Assembly: GCA_003255025.1 (NCBI GenBank)
Contig: QANY01000261.1
Location: forward strand, 1,239,541 to 1,303,540
From: Datisca glomerata
Lineage: Eukaryota; Streptophyta; Magnoliopsida; Cucurbitales; Datiscaceae
Direction of reading: 5' to 3'
Length of the DNA: 64,000 bases
Position numbers and translations under genes: made by a program. Each line of letters begins with the position of its first letter. The stretch's first letter is position 1. Shown in pieces: positions 44,254 to 57,262 of the stretch. A model generated the notes under the pieces. That model had not been told where the DNA came from and made no database searches. It was given only the letters and a program-made list of their open reading frames with translations.

Positions 44254-46701
44254 TGTAAGACCCAACTGTTATAGTTAATATACTGGCTAATTATTTTTAT
44301 TAGAATGGTTAAGTATTTTCTTAGTATAGCTCTCATTATTATTAATGTTGATCTATTTTCTTCGATTATAATATACACATTTTATTGTATGTTTTACATC
44401 ATTTCTCTGCTATTAAATTAAAAACTATGGTCGTTTTAATGATATTTAACTCACGTTAAAAATTGTATATAGATTATCCAAATTCTATTAACAAAATTTG
44501 CTAACTCATATTTTCAAATTAGATTTTTATTGATCTCATATTTTAATAACAATTCAATAATATTAGTTTAATCATAACAAAAAAATAAAGAAAGAAAGAA
44601 ACCAAACGTGGGATTAAATCCTCCACTTTACATTTGAGATGGGGTAGTTTCACTCTCCCCACTAATTACATTTTTTGGTTGCCCTCCCTCCCTCTCTCTC
44701 TCCCTCCCTCCCCCACCCTTGCAACTGTTGTAAATGGAGTTTTCCATTAGATTGAAAACTTATACTCTCTTAATCAAGAAAATCTCTACCTCCTTATTTC
44801 CCCTTTTGCCTTTAATATTATAATTAAATCCCACAGCCTTTTTTCTCCTTAATGATCAACTAAAAAATACCGATAATTATTTCTTTTACTCTCATAAATC
44901 AAGAAATTTTATATATTTCAGAAAAATCAGTTCATTATCGACCTTTCATTTTGAAGAATTGGTTTCGCTCTTTTGCTTCCTTGGGCTATTAAAGTTGTTC
45001 TTGGTATAGTTATTTCTCTTCATAGTGAAATATACACATATAGAATTGTATCAGTTTAATGTCATATGCTATAGAGTTTAAAAAATGGTTATTGTTTTAT
45101 GTAGATAGAAATAATTGTTGTTGTAGATTACCGGTGAAAATTATGACAGTAGAATGAAACGATTTTCTTTTAATAAGAAATATCTGATAACAAATTCTGA
45201 AAACATTATTACAACAATATAAGACACTACTCTTACTCGTGTAAAAATTTCGTAATTTTACAAATTCATTTTCCTGATCAAAACATTTTTCAGATCTCCT
45301 TCAGAAACCTGAATTTTAGGAGTAGACCACTTCATCCTCATGGCTTCGTTTCCAGCATAAATTACATAATTTTGGCTCAAATATTTACGGTAGATTTTTA
45401 TTATATGTGAATATAGTTCTGTAAATATTTGTAATTTTTAGATAAGATATGATATTTTACATGAGTAGTTCTAAATCTGAATTCCAGTTTACTGCCAGAC
45501 AGAGTCTAATTGATAACGATTTTCAATACGAAATACTTTCAAAACATTATAATATTTTAGTCAAGATATATTAGACATGTATCCACATCCAGAACTAAGT
45601 GTCATAATTTTTCATGTCTGGTACAATTTATAATGAATTTTCAAATCCAAACATCTAAGAATGGTATCTTTCTCATTTATCCTTTCAGGACTTGAACTTT
45701 AGGAACTTACAGAGATATATAATGTAAGTGAAATATATGTATGTAATTGTTCGCATTGTATGGCTGAAAACTTGTAATAGAACTATGTTTTAGTTTTGTG
45801 ATGTATACTGTACTTTGATGCTTCTTTATTCATAACATTGTTCAATTATGGTGTTGATGTGTTTTATTATATTGTATGTTTGATGAGTTAATATATATTG
45901 TAAGATAAGAATAAATTTTAATTGAATTCATGAAGAATTAATTATGTGCCATTAGAGTCACGTGCCTGCCATTCTGCTCTATTCTCCTTGTCCTTTGGGA
46001 AATGTCTCTGTTTGCCGAATCCTTAGGGAAAGAGTCTCTGTTATATGCTTTGGTTAGTTGGGAAGGCGTTAAGGAAAGAGTCTATGTTACACATCTTCAA
46101 AGGTGTGGAGTAGTACTCGTGAGAAATGTCGCATGTACTTACCTCACAGCTAACAATTACCGACGGGGTAATCTCTGTTATGAGTGTGGTGGCGAACTCT
46201 AAAGGAAGTTGGCCAGCGAACTCTTTAAGAAAGATCTGAAAAGTATGCATGTGTTACGATTTGTATGTGACTGTGAACGTTGTTCCGTTTTGCAATGTGA
46301 TATTTTACTTACTGAGTATATTTCTATATACTCACTCCATTTTATTATAAATTATCAGATGATGATAACATTAATGAGGAGTTTATTGTCAAAGAGGTCT
46401 AGAGTCTCTGGCAACGGACGAGAGTCATCTAGTCGGATTTAAAAGTCTTACTAAATGTTTATTTTATGTTGGGTTTTATTTAAGTTAAATCGTGAGACTT
46501 TAAAATACGTATTGTTGGGTTCTTGAATGTTTTATTAAGTAAAATTCTTTTGATGTAATTAAGAGTTTGATTAAGGATTTGATTTTCTATAATGTATTCT
46601 CGTATTTCATGTGAGATTGTTTTAAAAAAATTGACCTAGCTTCCATGATGTGTTTGGTAAAATATTTAACTGAAACTTAGTTAAATTTTCGGGTTGTTAC
46701 A
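44254..46701 (+). mobile_element. 3' LTR of a Tekay/Del-like Ty3 element
   Basis: Begins TGTAAGACCCAACTG and ends CGGGTTGTTACA, giving TG...CA ends and a length of 2448 bp. Inside are a C/T-rich tract at 44680-44718 and a GA-rich tract at 44578-44602, with no protein-coding content. Short open frames at 46002-46442 are in U5-like sequence and not credible genes. The next base starts pararetrovirus sequence (RNase H, minus strand). No target duplication can be tested because the left side is truncated. Confidence 0.8.
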
Positions 46702-47945
46702 TAAAATTTCTTTCTTAAGAGTACTATAATTAATTTGAGATTGAGTCCAAGTTTTTCATGTAAACCTGACAATTTGTTCTAATGATCAGAAAAATTATCA
46801 GCAAATTGTATGACTCGATCAATTGTTTTAGTATTAGAATGATATATTTCAAATCCTAGAAATCTAATCTTCGATTGAAATAAATTAATTTTACTTACAG
46901 AGATAACTAAACCATTTTTCTTCTAGAAAACAATTCAGGGTGTTTCCAATGATGATCTATTGATTTAAGAAAATAAGAATATCATCAATATAAACAATTG
47001 AGAAATCAGTAAATTGATTAAAGATTTCATTCATATGTTCTGAAAGTCACTTGGGGCATTTTTAAGACCAAAAGGCATTACATTCCATTCATAATGGCCA
47101 AATGGAGTTACAAATGTAGTTTTGTATTTATCGTTTTCATTTATCTGGATTTTCCAGAATCTAGATTTTATGTCAAGCTTGGAGAATACAACAGCATCTC
47201 CAAGTCTTTTAATTAAGTCCATTTATTTGGTATTGGATATCTTATACATTCAAAAACATTGTTAATGGGATTGTGATGAAATACTAATCGAGTAACTCCT
47301 CATTCAGATGATGATAAGCAAGACCAATGAGATTTTCTCCTTCTAATAATATTTTTTGAGTAGTTCTGCAATTTCTTTCTTACAGAACTCAAGCATTTCA
47401 GAATTCAACTGAATTGGTCGTGCCTTTGTTGAGATATTATTTTCATCAAATCCCTTAATGTAAGACAGATTGACAGTATGGTGCTTCCTATGCTAGAAAG
47501 TTTTGGGAATGTCAACACATAATTCTTTACAGATTTTTTATTCAATGATTTTAATTTGTTTTTGAAGAACGGGATTTTGAAGTTGTTCTTCAATTCTTTT
47601 GAATTGTACTTCGTCTTGCAGAAAACATAATTATTTTTATTTACATGAAATTAAATTTACAGTTTTAAAAATATAATTTTATTTTAAAGTTTTCAATTTC
47701 TCATTGTGAGAAAAAGAAAGAAATTTGAATTTAATAGGTTTTTCCATGGGATTAGTAATTATCCCGTTATGCTCTATTGTAAAAGGATACAACAGAGAAA
47801 TGAATGGTAAACCCAAAATAATATTGTCTGTCATAGTTTTAACTAAAACAAATTATGTTTTAAAACATACATTATCTTGGCAAATATAAACCTTGGGGAT
47901 TTCATAATTGATATACATTCTAGTAACATTGGTAGAGGACTAATA
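46702..47945 (-). pseudogene. RNase H piece, RT and linker of fragment H
   Basis: RT is well preserved over 46930-47420. The segment 47031-47222 reads LIKRLGDAVVFSKLDIKSRF and VTPFGHYEWNVMPFGLKN, and the catalytic YIDD box is intact at 46981-46992. A deletion at about 46786 joins it to a short RNase H piece. The linker at 47405-47593 is partly open. The class 1 lesions are absent. Confidence 0.78.
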
Positions 47946-48404
47946 GCAATGGATTTTGTTTCTAAGAGAATATTTATGTAGAAATATTAATGAATTTTGG
48001 GCTAATATTAATGGATTTTTTTCCTAAGAGAATATTTCTGTAGAAACTGAGATTATTGTCCTTGTTAGCTTTTGCTGTTTTAGTAGGAGCTCTCAAATGA
48101 GCGAATGAGGGCTCAATATGAAAAAGATTTTTATTGGGATTTTTCTGAAATAAAAGAAAGATTTTTTTAGTATTGAATTTATCCCACCATTTAACTCAAA
48201 ATTCTTTGGTGAGGATTTCATCTTCAATTGAGTATTACCACTTTAAGATCCAAGGTATTTTGTATTTATTTGAAAAATAAAGTATTTGGGGAAAGGAGGC
48301 CTCAATTGATGAGGGCATGTAAACCTTTAAAAATAAATTGAAATATTTCTAAATCTATCGTTTAAATTATCAACTAATTATTTTTAAATTATAATTCTAA
48401 GTAA
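47946..48404 (-). pseudogene. ORF2 fragments of H with a short duplication
   Basis: Two copies of a 'gattt-tt-ctaagagaatattt' block lie 62 bp apart (47951 and 48013), so the LLETKS-encoding segment is duplicated. Further right are the SIEASFPQ and NKYKIPWILKW-type segments (48230-48330). Stops are frequent. Confidence 0.65.
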
Positions 48405-48896
48405 TTTAAAAATAATTTTACTTATTTATATACTGTGTCTTTAATTACTTAAATTATATGCAATTTCACCTCTTTTGGTATCAGAGCTAAACCTGGTAGG
48501 GTATTTTACTATTTAATACTTGTTCAATACTCTGCATATTGGTATTCACGCCCAAGTGGCTGGTTATTGTTGTTATTGTTGCTTACTTGCTTCTTTGAAT
48601 AAATATTTTTATTTAATCTGACTTTCCGCCCAAGTGGCTAGTTATTTTTATAATTGATTATTTCTCTATAATCTTTATTTTTTTAATCTGTAAATCTGAC
48701 TTGTCAATTTCTATTTGGTTTACTTCAGTCACCCCAATAAGATCTTTTAGATACTTAAATCCCAAGGGTGTGGTAGTTGTAAAGGCAAATGGGAGAAGAA
48801 TGACTTCATAAGAGGTTGTAGAAGTCATAGCAGGTTTGAGAATCAAAATACATGATGAAATTTTTAATCATAAGAATAATTTAGTTGTTTTAAGTA
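48405..48896 (+). promoter_or_regulatory. Leader of copy I with intact primer-binding site
   Basis: The perfect TGGTATCAGAGC lies at 48476-48487 after 'tcacctcttt'. Two 'gcccaagtggct' motifs follow at 48550 and 48629. The leader frame is present with TAA in place of TAG at its conserved stop (48810 region). No promoter is present; the copy starts downstream of the hairpin. Confidence 0.75.
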
Positions 48897-51135
48897 ATGA
48901 GTAGATTATTTAGAAGTAATTCTTCTTTTATAAATAGGTTTACAATAAATACAATACAAAACATAATTAATGAAGAACATTTTAAAACTTAGTAGATGAT
49001 CAAGTAGATCACAGGGTTTGGAATATACCAAAATTCCAAATAAAAAAATTTATAAATCAACATGGTCGGTTGCTTCCTTCAAGCCTCAGCATCATGTCAA
49101 ATAAATTGAAAAAATATATGCTCTAGGAAAAGAACATGAAACTTATCAATTACTTCTCCTAATACAATTAAACACCCATTGGAGAGGAATATAATTTTTT
49201 TCACTTTGGTTTGGTCTAGATTAGAGTTAAACCACTCACAAGGAGAGGCCTAAATACCTATGTCTTGTTACCCTTGCGAGATGCAAGATTTACAAATTTT
49301 AATGATAGTATTTTAAGATTAATTGAGTCTTCACTTTGTTATGGTACAATCCATTTTTTTCAGATTTGTTTATTAGTTTAACAGACCGTCATATTCTTAA
49401 ATCTGTAACTTTAAATTTTAAAACTAGTGGTTACCAAATCCTTGAAGGTGTCCAACCCCTAGCTTTTATTTTTAGTATACATTACAAAGTAACCAAAACC
49501 AATATGAATTCCAAGCCATGAACAGGAGTCCAAAAAATCAAACCACGTTGATTCAATCTAGTCAAATTAATGCAAATATTAGAATCCCTAAAACCATTAG
49601 GTGGCCTGACATTACTTTACCTATAAATTGGTTTTTAACCAATGAAATCCAACTCACTCCAATTTAACGTCCAATTGAAGATATTGATTAAATCCAGCAG
49701 TACATGGATTATACTATTAAAATTAATTTCTAATCTTTCAGTTCTAATCATCAAAATTGGGAGTTTAACCAGTCTAGCACTCTTAGGAATCAATTTTTAG
49801 AATCTACTACCAATAATAGTCAAGATCTTAGAATCCATCAATTAGAACAAGAATTAAAAATTTAAAAAATAAAAAATTAAGATTTAAAGGCATAGTCACA
49901 AATTCTCAAGTCAGTTAGCCAATTTTTGATAATAAGACTGAACAATCTGATTTTAGTTTTAAATTTAAGCACCCTAAGCCAAGAATATAAACCTAATTGG
50001 GAAGGTCTAACTCAACATATGAATGATCCAACCAATCTCAATAGACACAATAGGTTCTGAGAGACATACAATATGGATAAAAAAATTATTCTTGTTGAAT
50101 AGAACGCGTTCATTCAAGAATTTAGAGTTTATATTTTTCTCCCATGATTATATCAAGGATATTTATGAAAACAAATATTAAAGTGATTTCTAAAATCAAA
50201 TGGGTTAAGGAAGACTCTAGTTGGGTGACTATTAGCCATCCCCCATCAGAAAAAATTATAATTAATCATAAAAATTCTTTAATCACTGTTTCTCGTATTA
50301 AGTTTCAAAGGAAGAAGAACCCAATAAAAATTTGCTGAACAACTCAATTACACTAATCAAAGTTTAAAAACAATAAGAAAAGAATTAGATAAAGTTAAGA
50401 ATAAGGTTGATGATCTTCATGAGCCTAAACCTAATGAATCTCTAAAAGAAACTCCTTTAATAAATCTTTCAGATAAAACTTCTCTGAATATTGTTCCCCT
50501 CAATAACAAGATTGATAAAATGCTTCAATAATTGAAGAATAAATATTTTGAGTTATCTTCTTCTATTAAGGTAATTAACCAATACAGTAGTACTGATTCA
50601 TGAATTATGAATCTTCAATCATTCATAATATTGAAGAAAAATTTAGAAATTAATAAATTAGAAAGGAAGTGGCATAAAAATCATATTCCTCCCGATATTC
50701 AAATTATTGAATCTTCTTTATTTAATCAATTTTATGTTTCTGCTCAAAAATTATATGAATGGAATATTGATGATCTTTCAGAACAGGAAGTCCTCAACAA
50801 ATTAAAACACATGGCTATGGTAGCCAACAGTTATATTATCACACACAATTTAGCTCACAATGAGGTGATAAAGCTTTAATTACAGGATTCATAGGAATGC
50901 TTAACTCCTGGTGGGAGAAATATCTCACTGAAGAATCTAAAAATACCATCCTAACAGCAATAAAAATTGATGTTGAAGGAACCCCAATCCTTGGAGAGGA
51001 TTAGGAAACAATGCATGATGCCATTAATACTCAATTCTACACAATAGTTGAACATTTCATTAGAACTCCAAGTAACGTTACTTCACGTATCCATGACCAA
51101 TTAACCAATCTTAGGTGTTCTACCCTAAGTGATTT
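48897..51135 (+). pseudogene. Movement and partial coat regions of copy I
   Basis: Movement ATG is at 48897-48899. The only sizeable open piece in this part is 49336-49521 (FKTSGYQILEGVQPLAFIF). The coat amino half has pieces at 50144-50338 and 50607-50879 (LERKWHKNHIPPDIQI). Frameshifts are frequent. The copy ends just after the SWWEKY region at the inverted junction. Confidence 0.7.
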
Positions 51136-52349
51136 CGTCCACTAGGAATGAAGCATTCCTGTGAATCCTGTAACTAAAAGCTTTATTACCTCATTGTGAG
51201 GCATATTGTGTGTGGTAATGTAACTTTTGGCTACCATAGCCATGTGCTATAATTTGTTGCGGCCTTCTTGTTTTGAAAGACCATCAATATTCTATTTATA
51301 TAATTTTTCAGCAAAAATAGAAAATTGATTAACTAAAAAATATTAGTAATTTGAATATCTTGAGGAATAGGCTTTTTATGCCACTTCCTTTCTAATTTTT
51401 TAATTTTTCTTCAATATTATGAATAGTTAAAGATTCATGAATTATTAAAAATTCATAGGTGGAATCTGACCTATGGCTTTCCAAATCAGAACTACTATCT
51501 TGGTCAATTATCTTAACAGAAGAAGATAACTCAACAGATTTATTCTTCAATTCTTGAAGTATTTTATCAATCTTAACATTGAGAGGAACAATATTCAGAG
51601 AAGTTTTATCTGAAAGATTTTTTAAAGGAGTTTCTTTCAGAGATTCATTAGTTTTAAGCTCATGAAGATCATCAACCTTATTCTCAATTTTATCTAATTC
51701 TTTTCATATTGTTATTAAACTTTGATTAGTGTAATTACTTTGTTAAACAACTCTTTTATTGGGTTGTTCTGCTTTTAAAGGCTTAAAATAAGAAGCAGTG
51801 ATTAAAGAATTTTTATGATTAATTATAATTTCTTCAGGTGGGGGATGGCTAGCAGTCACCCAACTAGAGTCTTCCTTGAGCCATTTGGTTTTAGATATTA
51901 CTTTAACATTATTTTCATAAATATCCTCGATATAATCAAGGAAGAACATATCAACTCTAAATTCTTACATAAACGCCTTCCATTCAATAAGGATGATTTT
52001 TATTTGATCCATATTGTATGTCTCTCTGAATTAATTGTGTCTATTGTGATTGGCTGGGTCATTCATGTGTTGGGTTAGACCTTCCGAATCAGGCTTGTAT
52101 TCTTAGCTTAAGATGCCTAAATTTAAAACTAAGAGTTGAGGATCTACAAGAGGCAAGGTTCCTTGAAAATTATATTCAGTTGGTGATTTATTTCGTTAGA
52201 TTATTCAGTCTTATTATCAAAGATTAGCTAACTGACTTGGAAATTTGTGGCTATGACTTTAAGTCTTAAATTTTTTATTTTCTAATTTTTTTATTCTTGT
52301 TCCAATTGATAGATTCTAAGATTTTGACTATTATTAATAGTGGATTCTA
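51136..52349 (-). pseudogene. Coat fragment I' (inverted partner of I)
   Basis: Minus-strand coat amino half (from the WWEKY region leftmost to the movement/coat border at about 52345). The segment 51743-51949 reads FFLDYIEDIYENNVKVISKT. It mirrors 49850-51135 of copy I around the centre at 51135, making an inverted repeat with arms of about 1.2 kb. Confidence 0.78.
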
Positions 52350-52838
52350 TGATTTTAGTTGTTTCTCTACCTTATCTTTAATTATTTAAATTATACACAA
52401 TTCAACCTTTTTTGGTTTCAAAGTCAAATCTGATAGCGTATTTTACTATTTAATACTTGTTCAATACTCTACATAATTATTGTTCTTCACCGCCCAAGTG
52501 GCTGGTTATTGTTGCTATTGTTGCTTACTTGCTTCTTTAAATAATAGTTTTTATTTAATCTGACTCTCCGCCCAAGTGATTGATTATTTTTATAATTAAA
52601 TATTTTTATGTTATCTTTATTTTTCTAATCTGTGAATCTAATGAATCAATATCTATATGGTTTACTTCAGGCACTCTAATAAGACCTTTTAGATACGTAA
52701 ATCCCGAGGGCAGAGTAATTGTAAAGGCAAAGGGGAGAATAATGACTTCATAGGAGGTTGTAGAAATCATAAAAAGTTCGAAAATCAAAATACATGATGA
52801 AATTTTCAATGATAAGAATAATTTAGTTATTTTAAGCA
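52350..52838 (+). promoter_or_regulatory. Leader of copy J
   Basis: Two 'ccgcccaagtg' motifs occur at 52491 and 52568. A decayed primer site lies at 52413-52424. The leader frame ends with TAG at the conserved position and again over the movement ATG. No TATA; the upstream part is missing. Confidence 0.68.
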
Positions 52839-53840
52839 ATGAGTAGATTATTTAGAAGTAATTCTTCTTGTAGCAATAGGTCTACAATAAATACAATACC
52901 ACACATAATTAATGAAGAACGTTTTGAATAATTAGCATATGATCAAGTTGATCATAGGGTATGGAATGTACCTAAAATCTTTAATAAAAAAATTTATATA
53001 TCAACATGGTCTGTCTCTTCCTTCAAGCCTCAGCACCATGTCAAAATAATTGAAAATATATATGCTCATCGGAAAGAGCAAACTTGTCAATTACTTTCTC
53101 CTAATAAAATTAAACATCACATTGAAGAAGGATATAATGTCCTTCACTTTGGTTTAGTCCAGATTAGAGTTAAACTACTCACAAGGAGATGGCTAAATAC
53201 CTATGTCTTGTTAGCCTTGCGAGGTGCAAGATTTACAAATTTTAATGATAGTATTTTAAGACTAATTGAATCTTCACTTTGTAATGGTCCAATCCATTTT
53301 AATTGTCTTCCAGATTTGTCTCTCAGCTTAATAGGCTCAGATATTCTTAAATCCTTAACTTTGAATATTAAAACTAGTGGTGATCAAATCCTTGAAGGTG
53401 TCAAACCCCTAGCTTTGAATTTTAGAATACATTATGAAGTAGTCAAAACCAACATCAATTTCCAAGCCATCAATAGGATTCCAAAAAAATCAAATCATGT
53501 TGATTCAATCTAGCCAAAGTAATGTAAATATAACAATCCCTAAAATCATTAGATGGTCTGATATTACTCTTTGTATACAAATTGGCTTTTAACCAATGAA
53601 AGTCAACCCACTCCAATTCAACGCCCAATTGAAGATATTGATTATATATAGCAGTACATGGATGGTAGTGTTAATATTAATTTCCAATCTTCCAGTTCTA
53701 ATCCTTAAATGTAGGGAGTTTAGCCAGTCTAGCACTCCTAGAAGTTCCTTTTCTGAATCCACTATCAATAATAGTCAAAATCTTAGAATCCAACTATTGG
53801 AACAAGAATTAAAAAATTAAAAATTTAAGACTTAAAGGTA
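52839..53840 (+). pseudogene. Movement protein region of copy J
   Basis: ATG 52839-52841. Open pieces at 53208-53513 (LALRGARFTNFNDSILRLIE: 30K core with one Asp changed to Gly) and 53596-53820. Stops occur early, before the core. The carboxy tail with the Gln/Ser stretch is preserved. Confidence 0.75.
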
Positions 53841-56050
53841 TACCCTCAAATTTCCAAGTCAGTTAGTCAATCTTTGATAATAAGACTGAATAATCTAACA
53901 AAATTGAATCACCACATGAATCTGATTTTCAAGGAACCTTACCTCTTGTAAATCCCCAACTCTTAGTTTTAAATTTAGGCACCCTAAGCCAAGAATACAA
54001 TCCTGATTGGAAGGGTCTAACCCAACACATTAATGACCCAGTCAATCATATATTGAATAGAAGGCGTTCATGCAAGAATTTTGAGTTGATATGTTCTTCC
54101 TTGATTATACTGATGATATTTATGAAACAAATATTAAAGTTATTTCTAAGAACAAATGGGTCAAGGAAGATTCCAGTTGGGTGACTGCTAGCTATCCCTA
54201 CCTAAAAAAATTTAATTACTGCTTCTCCTTTTAAGATTTTAAAGGAAGAAGAACCCAATAAAAAGTTATTGAACAAATTAGTTACACTAATCAAAATTTA
54301 ATAACAATAGAAAAAAAATTACCTATGAATCATCCATAATCCATGAATCTTAAAACATCCACAATATTGAAGAAAAATTTTAAATTTAGAAAATAAATTC
54401 AAATTACTAAATCTTCTTTAGTTAATCAATTTTTTATTTCTGCAGAAAAATTATATGAATGGAATATTGATGGACTTTCACAACAGAAAGTTCTCAATAA
54501 ATTACAGCACATGGCTATGGTAGCCAACAATTACATTACCACACACAATTTACCTCACAGTGAGGTGATAAAAGCTTTTAGTCACATGATTCACATGAAT
54601 GCTTCATTCCTTGTGGGAAAAGCAGCGAATCTAAAAATACCATCTTTAGAGCAATTAATATTGATGCTTAAATCTTTGGGGAGGATCTGGAAACAATTTA
54701 TGATGTCATTAATACACTCATCTATACAGTAATTGAACATTTCATTGGAATGCCAAGTAACGTACTTCCTGCATCAATGACCAATTAACCAATCTTAGGT
54801 TTCCCACCCTAAGTGACTTTGACTAGTACACATATATATTTTGTCCTCAGTAATGTCTAGGGATGATAATATTCATCCCTTTTGAAAAGAAAAATTCATA
54901 AACAACTTACCAAATTTGTTTGCCCACAAAATTAGAATAGTCTTTAGTGATGACCTAGGAAATATAGATTATAATAGTCTCACCTATGGTACAATTACCA
55001 CTACAATATAAAAAGAAGGTCTAAGAATGTGTATAGACATGAAAATTAATAAACAAATTAAAAAGGAAAAGAAAACTGCCAAATACGAATTAGGCAATTT
55101 CTGTCCGCAATATGGATTACCTGTTATTGCTCTTTCTTAAAAGAATAGGAAAAATTCTCATCTTAATCCTAAAACAATTTACAAAGCTTATAGGAAAAAA
55201 TTTCCCAAAAACAAAAATAAAAATTTTGACAAATATTTTTCTAAGAATAAAAATTATTCAAGAAGAAAATTCGCTAAAAATGTGTTGATAAAAGTAAAAT
55301 TAAGTGTTTTAAATCCGGCCACAATGGACATTTTTCCAATACTTGCCAAGTAAGTAATAAAATTAATGAATTAAAAATCTCTGACAAAGAACAACAAGAA
55401 TGGTTTAGAATTATAGAATCAATTGATTACTATGAAAGTAGTAATGAAGATTTAGAAGAATTTGAATCCTCTGAATCTGAAAAATTAAGCTCTTCAAGCT
55501 CTTAGTGATTCGCCAAACATCTTTACGGGATGTAGGGATAGATGTTGCCAAAAAATTATTAATGTTTTAAATAAAAATGAAGAACAAGAAAATCTTTGTT
55601 AGATTTAATTAGTAAAATTGAAAATCCTAAATTAAAATAAGAATACATTGAAAGACTTAGGAACGTAATTCAAAAGAAAGAAAATTATATGTCTAATAAC
55701 AACACTGTAAGCCTTTCACAAATACTTGAAAAATTCTAAATGAATGAAAAAAGAAGTTACTCTTCAGGAACTTCAACAAGAAATAAAAAATATCAAAAAT
55801 GAAATAAAAGAATTAAATCTTTTAAAAATAGAGAATTTAATTAAAAATCATGAATCCAGTGAACGAGAAGAACCTAGTGAATCCTTAATTTTTTATAATG
55901 AGATGAAAATCTTGTTGTCAACAATCAAGAAGATGATACCTTCATTCAAATCCTTAATCACATCAAATTTAATAAATGACACATAATGGTCAGAATAATA
56001 ATCCTAGATTTTGATTTCACTTCAATGGCTCTTATTGACTCAAGAGTTGA
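53841..56050 (+). pseudogene. Coat region and protease start of copy J
   Basis: The zinc knuckle at about 55302-55346 has Ser for the second Cys but keeps His and the last Cys. About 190 bp of the coat amino half are deleted near 54320. The carboxy coiled segment at 55744-55986 (EVTLQELQQEIKNIKNEIKE) is open for 80 codons and looks coiled-coil. The protease reads LIDSRVD, breaking the DSG triplet, and ends at the junction. Confidence 0.75.
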
Positions 56051-57205
56051 TTGATTTGTAGATCTAGGCTAATAGGCTCATTAATTTTTAATTGAGCCTG
56101 GGTAAAAGGATTTTTACCCGATTTTAATTGAGGGTGGTTATTTGCAAGTTCCTGGTTAATGCACGCAAGATTTCTACTGGGGATTTTTCTAAAATAATTG
56201 AATGATTTTCTGTATTTTTTTAATTGGTTGATTGACTAATTGTGCATCAAAAGGTTGAGTAAATTGAGAATGGGTCAAATTGGTTTACTAGGGTTAATTG
56301 GTAGTTGGGTCTGATGGACCCAAGTATTGTTAACTGGGTTTGTCTGGGAGTAGAAGACTCTTTAATTTGGGCCTTAAGGGCCAATTGTGAAGTCGAAGAC
56401 TCTTCATAATCGAACCATTCATCAATCTCAGATGATTTCTGAAAGTGATACTAATTCTTTTAGTTAGGGACTCCACAACATGCCTATGATTTTTTTTGAA
56501 ATCTATCAGGCATGACGAAGAAAGTTCTTTCCAGTATCAAAAATTCGTTGACCGTTTTGTCCGAATCTTAAAACTTGCTTGTCTTAATAGGTTCACAGTT
56601 AAAAAATTTATGTTCTCATAACAGATTTCACTATTTTTATGAAAACCTATTTTTTCACCTTTATAATACCATTAAATTAGTGTTGCATTGAAGTCATGTT
56701 TCAACCCAGCTTCTTCCAAAATTTTATCCAATTCTTGGATATTCAAATCCATTTCTTGAATATTCAAATCCATTATGATCATAATTAATCGATGAGATTT
56801 TTTAGTAAAAAACAGTTGTCCTACCATTGAATTATTTTAAATAAATTTGATTAAGTATTCTAGGTTTTACCTTCCCATATTCTAGTAAGTCAGATTTTTC
56901 AAATTATGTCTTTGCAGAATCTTGAAATGATTTCCCACAAAAATTTACAGGTAAGGAAGTCAGGAATATTATTATTAATGCCTTGAATAATTTCAATATT
57001 GAAATCAAAATTTATAAAATTTGACCGTTATCTCGCAAAATTTTGTTTGGAAGCAATGTGTTTACATCTTTTTCCAAAACATGTTTTACAGATTTGCAAT
57101 CAAATTTTAACGAAATTCTTGATTTAATAAAGTAGATTGTATGATTTGATTAATAGCTTTAATAATGGAGTAATAATGGACCCAAATATTGTTAATTGGG
57201 TTTGT
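56051..57205 (-). pseudogene. ORF2 and RNase H end, fragment J' (class 1)
   Basis: Minus-strand fragment. In its own direction it starts in RT just before the class 1 RNase H deletion (junction at about 57125-57140, identical to B, C and K), then the RNase H end, the ORF2 start region (about 56905) and the middle of ORF2 down to 56062, with a deletion at about 56160. It faces J tail-to-tail. Confidence 0.75.
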
Positions 57206-57262
57206 ATACTCTGCATAATTATGCTTGATTCATCAAACCGTAATTATACTTGCGTATAATTA

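Larger units (their letters stand above)
46702..48404 (-). mobile_element. Endogenous pararetrovirus fragment H
   Basis: Minus-strand mosaic. In its own direction: ORF2 centre (about 48340-48155), a jump back to an earlier part of ORF2 (about 48150-47946), then protease end, linker, RT and a piece of RNase H to 46702. This order (ORF2 before protease) means two copies were joined. The right boundary meets the I leader near 48404. Confidence 0.78.
48405..51135 (+). mobile_element. Endogenous pararetrovirus copy I
   Basis: Plus-strand copy: leader with perfect primer-binding site, movement protein and the first half of the coat. It ends at about 51135, facing I' tail-to-tail inside the same coat region. 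Confidence 0.83.
52350..56050 (+). mobile_element. Endogenous pararetrovirus copy J
   Basis: Plus-strand leader, movement, coat and the start of the protease, ending at 56050 against minus-strand J'. The primer site is decayed (TGGTTTCAAAGT at 52413-52424). Confidence 0.84.

Noticed and set aside
46002..46442. Open frames on both strands in the chromovirus LTR
   Set aside because: They lie within the LTR, overlap each other on opposite strands and match nothing known.
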